Shown: piece after piece, positions 61,575 through 64,000 of the stretch
Position numbering within the stretch: the first letter of the stretch is position 1
How the letters are laid out: every line of letters begins with the position of its first letter
The notes under the pieces: model-generated
What the model saw: the letters and a program-made list of their open reading frames with translations, nothing else
Told to the model about the DNA's origin: nothing
Databases searched by the model: none
Program-made: the position numbers and the translations under genes
NCBI RefSeq assembly: GCF_031127875.1
Contig: NZ_JARXIA010000001.1
Span: 310,001 to 374,000, forward strand
Source of the DNA: Pelagicoccus sp. SDUM812005
GTDB lineage: Bacteria > Verrucomicrobiota > Verrucomicrobiia > Opitutales > Opitutaceae
Direction: 5' to 3'
DNA length: 64,000 nucleotides

Positions 61575-62975
61575 CTAGAGGGAGTGGATGGCGGCTCCGT
61601 CGACTGCGAGGCCGGCTTCCTTGATCGCTTCCGAGATGGTCGGGTGGGCGTGTACCGTGCGACCGAGGTCTTCGGCGCTGCCGCCGTATTCCATGTGGGT
61701 CACGATTTCGGAAATCATTTCGCTGGCGCCCTTGGCTACTATTTGCCCGCCGAGGATCTTGTCGGTCTCGGCGCAGGCGATGATCTTGACCATGCCATCG
61801 GTGGCGTCGGACGCGATGGCGCGACCGTTGGCCTGTAGTGGAAATTTGCCTACCTTTACAGCGATGCCCTTTTCTTTGGCTTGAGCCTCGGTGAGGCCGA
61901 CGCCGGCGACTTCAGGCTCGGTGTAGATGACGTTAGGGATGACGTCGTAGTTTACGTGGCCGGCCTTGCCGGCGATCATTTCCGCGAGGGCGACGCCTTC
62001 CTCTTCCGCTTTGTGGGCGAGCATGGGGCCGCGAACGATGTCGCCGATTGCGAAGACGCCTGCGGCGCTCGTTTTGAAGTGGTCGTCGATCTCGATGAAG
62101 CCGCGTTTGTCGGGCGTGATGCCGACGGTGTCGAGGCCGAGGTTTTCGGTGTAGGGCTTGCGGCCGACCGCCACCAGGACCTTGTCGGCGGGGACGGTCA
62201 CTTCCTTGCCCTTCTTTTCGGCGACAACGATGAGCTTGCCGTCGATTTCCTTGGTTCCGGTTACCTTCGTATCGGTATGGATGGTGAGGCCTTGCTTCTT
62301 GAAGCTGCGCTCGAGGAGTTTGGATACGTCCGTATCGTAGCCGGCGGCGACGTTGGGGAGGAATTCGAGAACGGTGACCTTGCTGCCGTAGCGGGCCCAG
62401 ACGGAGCCGAGCTCGAGTCCGATGGCGCCGGCTCCGATGACGACGAGGTTTTCCGGGACGGAGTCGAAGGCGATGGCCTGGTCGCTGGAAACGATGGTTT
62501 CCCCGTCCTGCTTGAGGAAGGGAAGGTCTACGACGGCGGAGCCGGTGGCGAGAATGATGTTCTTCGCGGAAAGGGCTTCCTTGTCGTCGACGGCGATTTT
62601 GCCTTCGCCGAGGAGCTTGCCGTGTCCTTCGAAGCGGGTGATGCCGCGCTTCTTGACCAGCATGTCGACGCCGCCGGTGAGTTGCTTCACGACCTTGTCC
62701 TTCTTTTCCATGACGGTCTTCAGGTTTAGGGAAACCTTGCCGTCGATTTCGATGCCGGCCGCCTTGGCGTTGTGGGCGGCGAACTCGAATTGCTCGCTGG
62801 TGTGGAGCAGGGCCTTGGAAGGAATGCAGCCGACGTTGAGGCAGGTGCCGCCGAGGGCTTTGCGCTTTTCAACGAGGGCAGTCTTGAGCCCGAGCTGGGC
62901 GCAACGGATGGCGGCTACGTAGCCACCTGGGCCACCGCCGATTACGGCTACATCGAATTGGGACGAATCTGACAT
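61575..62975 (-). CDS. lpdA: Dihydrolipoyl dehydrogenase (E3)
   Basis: A 466-residue FAD flavoprotein that reoxidises dihydrolipoamide of 2-oxo acid dehydrogenase complexes. FAD motif [19 protein letters not shown]; redox disulfide [16 protein letters not shown] site [20 protein letters not shown]; second FAD motif [20 protein letters not shown]; catalytic [13 protein letters not shown]. It lies 62 bp after the E2 gene, so it serves at least that complex. Confidence 0.96.
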   Translation of the reverse strand: MSDSSQFDVAVIGGGPGGYVAAIRCAQLGLKTALVEKRKALGGTCLNVGCIPSKALLHTSEQFEFAAHNAKAAGIEIDGKVSLNLKTVMEKKDKVVKQLTGGVDMLVKKRGITRFEGHGKLLGEGKIAVDDKEALSAKNIILATGSAVVDLPFLKQDGETIVSSDQAIAFDSVPENLVVIGAGAIGLELGSVWARYGSKVTVLEFLPNVAAGYDTDVSKLLERSFKKQGLTIHTDTKVTGTKEIDGKLIVVAEKKGKEVTVPADKVLVAVGRKPYTENLGLDTVGITPDKRGFIEIDDHFKTSAAGVFAIGDIVRGPMLAHKAEEEGVALAEMIAGKAGHVNYDVIPNVIYTEPEVAGVGLTEAQAKEKGIAVKVGKFPLQANGRAIASDATDGMVKIIACAETDKILGGQIVAKGASEMISEIVTHMEYGGSAEDLGRTVHAHPTISEAIKEAGLAVDGAAIHSL

Positions 62976-63037
62976 GTTGTCTTTGGGAACTGCGAATGAT
63001 CGCGAAGGTTCGCTGGTCTAGAAGGTGCTGATTGAAG

Positions 63038-64000
63038 TTAAACTTCGAGAAGGAGGCGGGCTGGATCTTCGAGGGCTTGCTTGACCTTGACGAGGAAGGT
63101 TACCGCTTCCTTGCCGTCGACGATGCGGTGATCGTAGGAGACGGCGAGGTACATCATAGGACGGATTTCAACTTGGCCGTTGATGGCGACCGGGCGTTCC
63201 TGGATCGTATGCATTCCGAGGATACCGCTCTGAGGGGCGTTAAGGATCGGCGTGGACAGCATGGAGCCGAAGATGCCGCCGTTGGTAATGGTGAATACGC
63301 CGCCTTGCAGATCATCGATGCCGATCTTGCCTTCGCGGGCTTTGTTGGCGTAGCCGATGATGGCTTGCTCGATTCCGGCGAGGCTGAGCTGGTCGCAGTC
63401 GCGAACGACGGGAACCATCAGTCCTTTCGGAGTGGATACGGCGATGCCGATGTCGTAGAAGTGGTTTTGTACGATCTCGTTGCCGTCGATTTGGGCGTTG
63501 ATGCCTGGGACTTCCTTAAGGGCGTTGACGACGGCTTTGACGAAGAGGGACATGAAGCCGAGCTTCACGCCGTTTTTCTTAACGAAGGCGTCCTGGTACT
63601 TTTTGCGCAGTCCCATTACGGCGCTCATGTCCACTTCGTTGAAGGTGGTGAGCATGGCGGCTTCCTGCTGGGCTGCCACGAGTCGCTCGGCGATCTTGGC
63701 GCGGAGCGGAGTCATGCGCTTGCGCGAGGTGCGCTCGCCGGTGGGAGCAGGCTTCGCGGCCGGGGCCTTGGCGGCGGCGGCTGGCTTGCTCTCTTCCGCT
63801 GGCATGCGGGAAGCGGGCGTTGCCTTGAGCATGTCGCCCTTGGTGACGCGTCCATCCTTGCCGGTGCCCGTCACGGTGGCGGGATCGATCTTTTCTTCCT
63901 CGGCGATGCGGCGAACGGCGGGCGAGATGGCGTCTGACTTCTGCTCGGGCGCCGGCTTTTCGGCGGCCGGTTCTTCGGAAGTTTCCTTCGTATCCGACTT
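63038..64000 (-). CDS. sucB: 2-oxoglutarate dehydrogenase E2 (dihydrolipoyl succinyltransferase), N-terminus outside window
   Basis: 321 residues visible, open at the right edge. After an Ala/Pro/Glu linker comes the peripheral subunit-binding domain ([32 protein letters not shown]), a second linker, and the catalytic domain with [37 protein letters not shown] and the active-site [11 protein letters not shown]. The C-terminus [11 protein letters not shown] and the GSMLSTPI stretch favour the succinyltransferase over the pyruvate type. The lipoyl domain and presumably sucA lie beyond the window. Confidence 0.92.
   Translation of the reverse strand, partial: KSDTKETSEEPAAEKPAPEQKSDAISPAVRRIAEEEKIDPATVTGTGKDGRVTKGDMLKATPASRMPAEESKPAAAAKAPAAKPAPTGERTSRKRMTPLRAKIAERLVAAQQEAAMLTTFNEVDMSAVMGLRKKYQDAFVKKNGVKLGFMSLFVKAVVNALKEVPGINAQIDGNEIVQNHFYDIGIAVSTPKGLMVPVVRDCDQLSLAGIEQAIIGYANKAREGKIGIDDLQGGVFTITNGGIFGSMLSTPILNAPQSGILGMHTIQERPVAINGQVEIRPMMYLAVSYDHRIVDGKEAVTFLVKVKQALEDPARLLLEV

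Overview
The window looks like chromosomal DNA of a GC-rich Gram-negative bacterium, most likely a marine member of the Verrucomicrobiota class Opitutae (Pelagicoccus or Coraliomargarita-like). This is an inference from gene content and style: lipid A synthesis (lpxA), an Lgt-dependent lipoprotein pathway, a CBS-domain family II pyrophosphatase, ovothiol synthesis, exported PLP enzymes, a LacI-controlled arabinose operon, and many starts without a Shine-Dalgarno sequence. I see no rRNA, tRNA, CRISPR array, insertion sequence or phage module. It is ordinary core and accessory chromosome with several unusual small operons.

Layout. 1-2.3 kb: a hybrid-type sensor kinase cut by the left edge, translationally coupled to a solute-binding lipoprotein. 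2.4-4.8 kb: an orphan ParA ATPase divergent from an acidic protein carrying four SYFxxL motifs. 4.8-7.8 kb: a polar amino-acid ABC importer operon led by a free-standing ovothiol-type methyltransferase. 8-12.5 kb: a CheX-like protein, CBS-pyrophosphatase and phosphohexomutase. 12.6-17.7 kb: a LacI-type regulator divergent from araB-araA-araD. 17.9-26 kb: PRC-barrel and VanZ/LamG proteins, then glpK-pgsA-pgpA (phosphatidylglycerol synthesis) facing lgt, which uses phosphatidylglycerol, with a methyltransferase and a CNNM/CorC-like membrane protein. 26-36 kb: SWIM/SNF2 ATPase, Cache sensor kinase, glycosyltransferase, SRPBCC/GyrI-like protein, DUF5995-like protein, RhlE helicase and a response regulator. 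36-44 kb: Tat-exported aminotransferase plus exported RidA, dnaE, a CBS-hybrid kinase and rpsU. 44-52.4 kb: ovoA, a small unknown protein, a Nudix hydrolase, lpxA, pdxA, an A-type Fe-S carrier, infC, a lipoprotein amidase and crcB. 52.5-58 kb: clpP and a Fur-like regulator leading sufC-sufB-sufD-sufT. 58-64 kb: MOSC, TPR-like and GGCT-like genes, then lpd and the 3' part of an E2 acyltransferase gene.

The most interesting signal is not a gene. The octamer TGGATACG occurs 17 times on the + strand and about once on the - strand. It ignores gene direction and reading frame and forces rare codons such as ATA (Ile) and GTA (Val). It behaves like a strand-polar chromosome signal (KOPS- or Chi-like). 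Other leads are an importer coupled to a thiohistidine methyltransferase; three Fur/PerR-like boxes at an exact 29-bp period before a CxxC-less Fur protein and the suf operon; an exported aminotransferase-RidA pair; and the SYFxxL protein beside ParA.

All counts were made by eye, family names come from motif recognition without database searches, and start codons are argued where alternatives exist.
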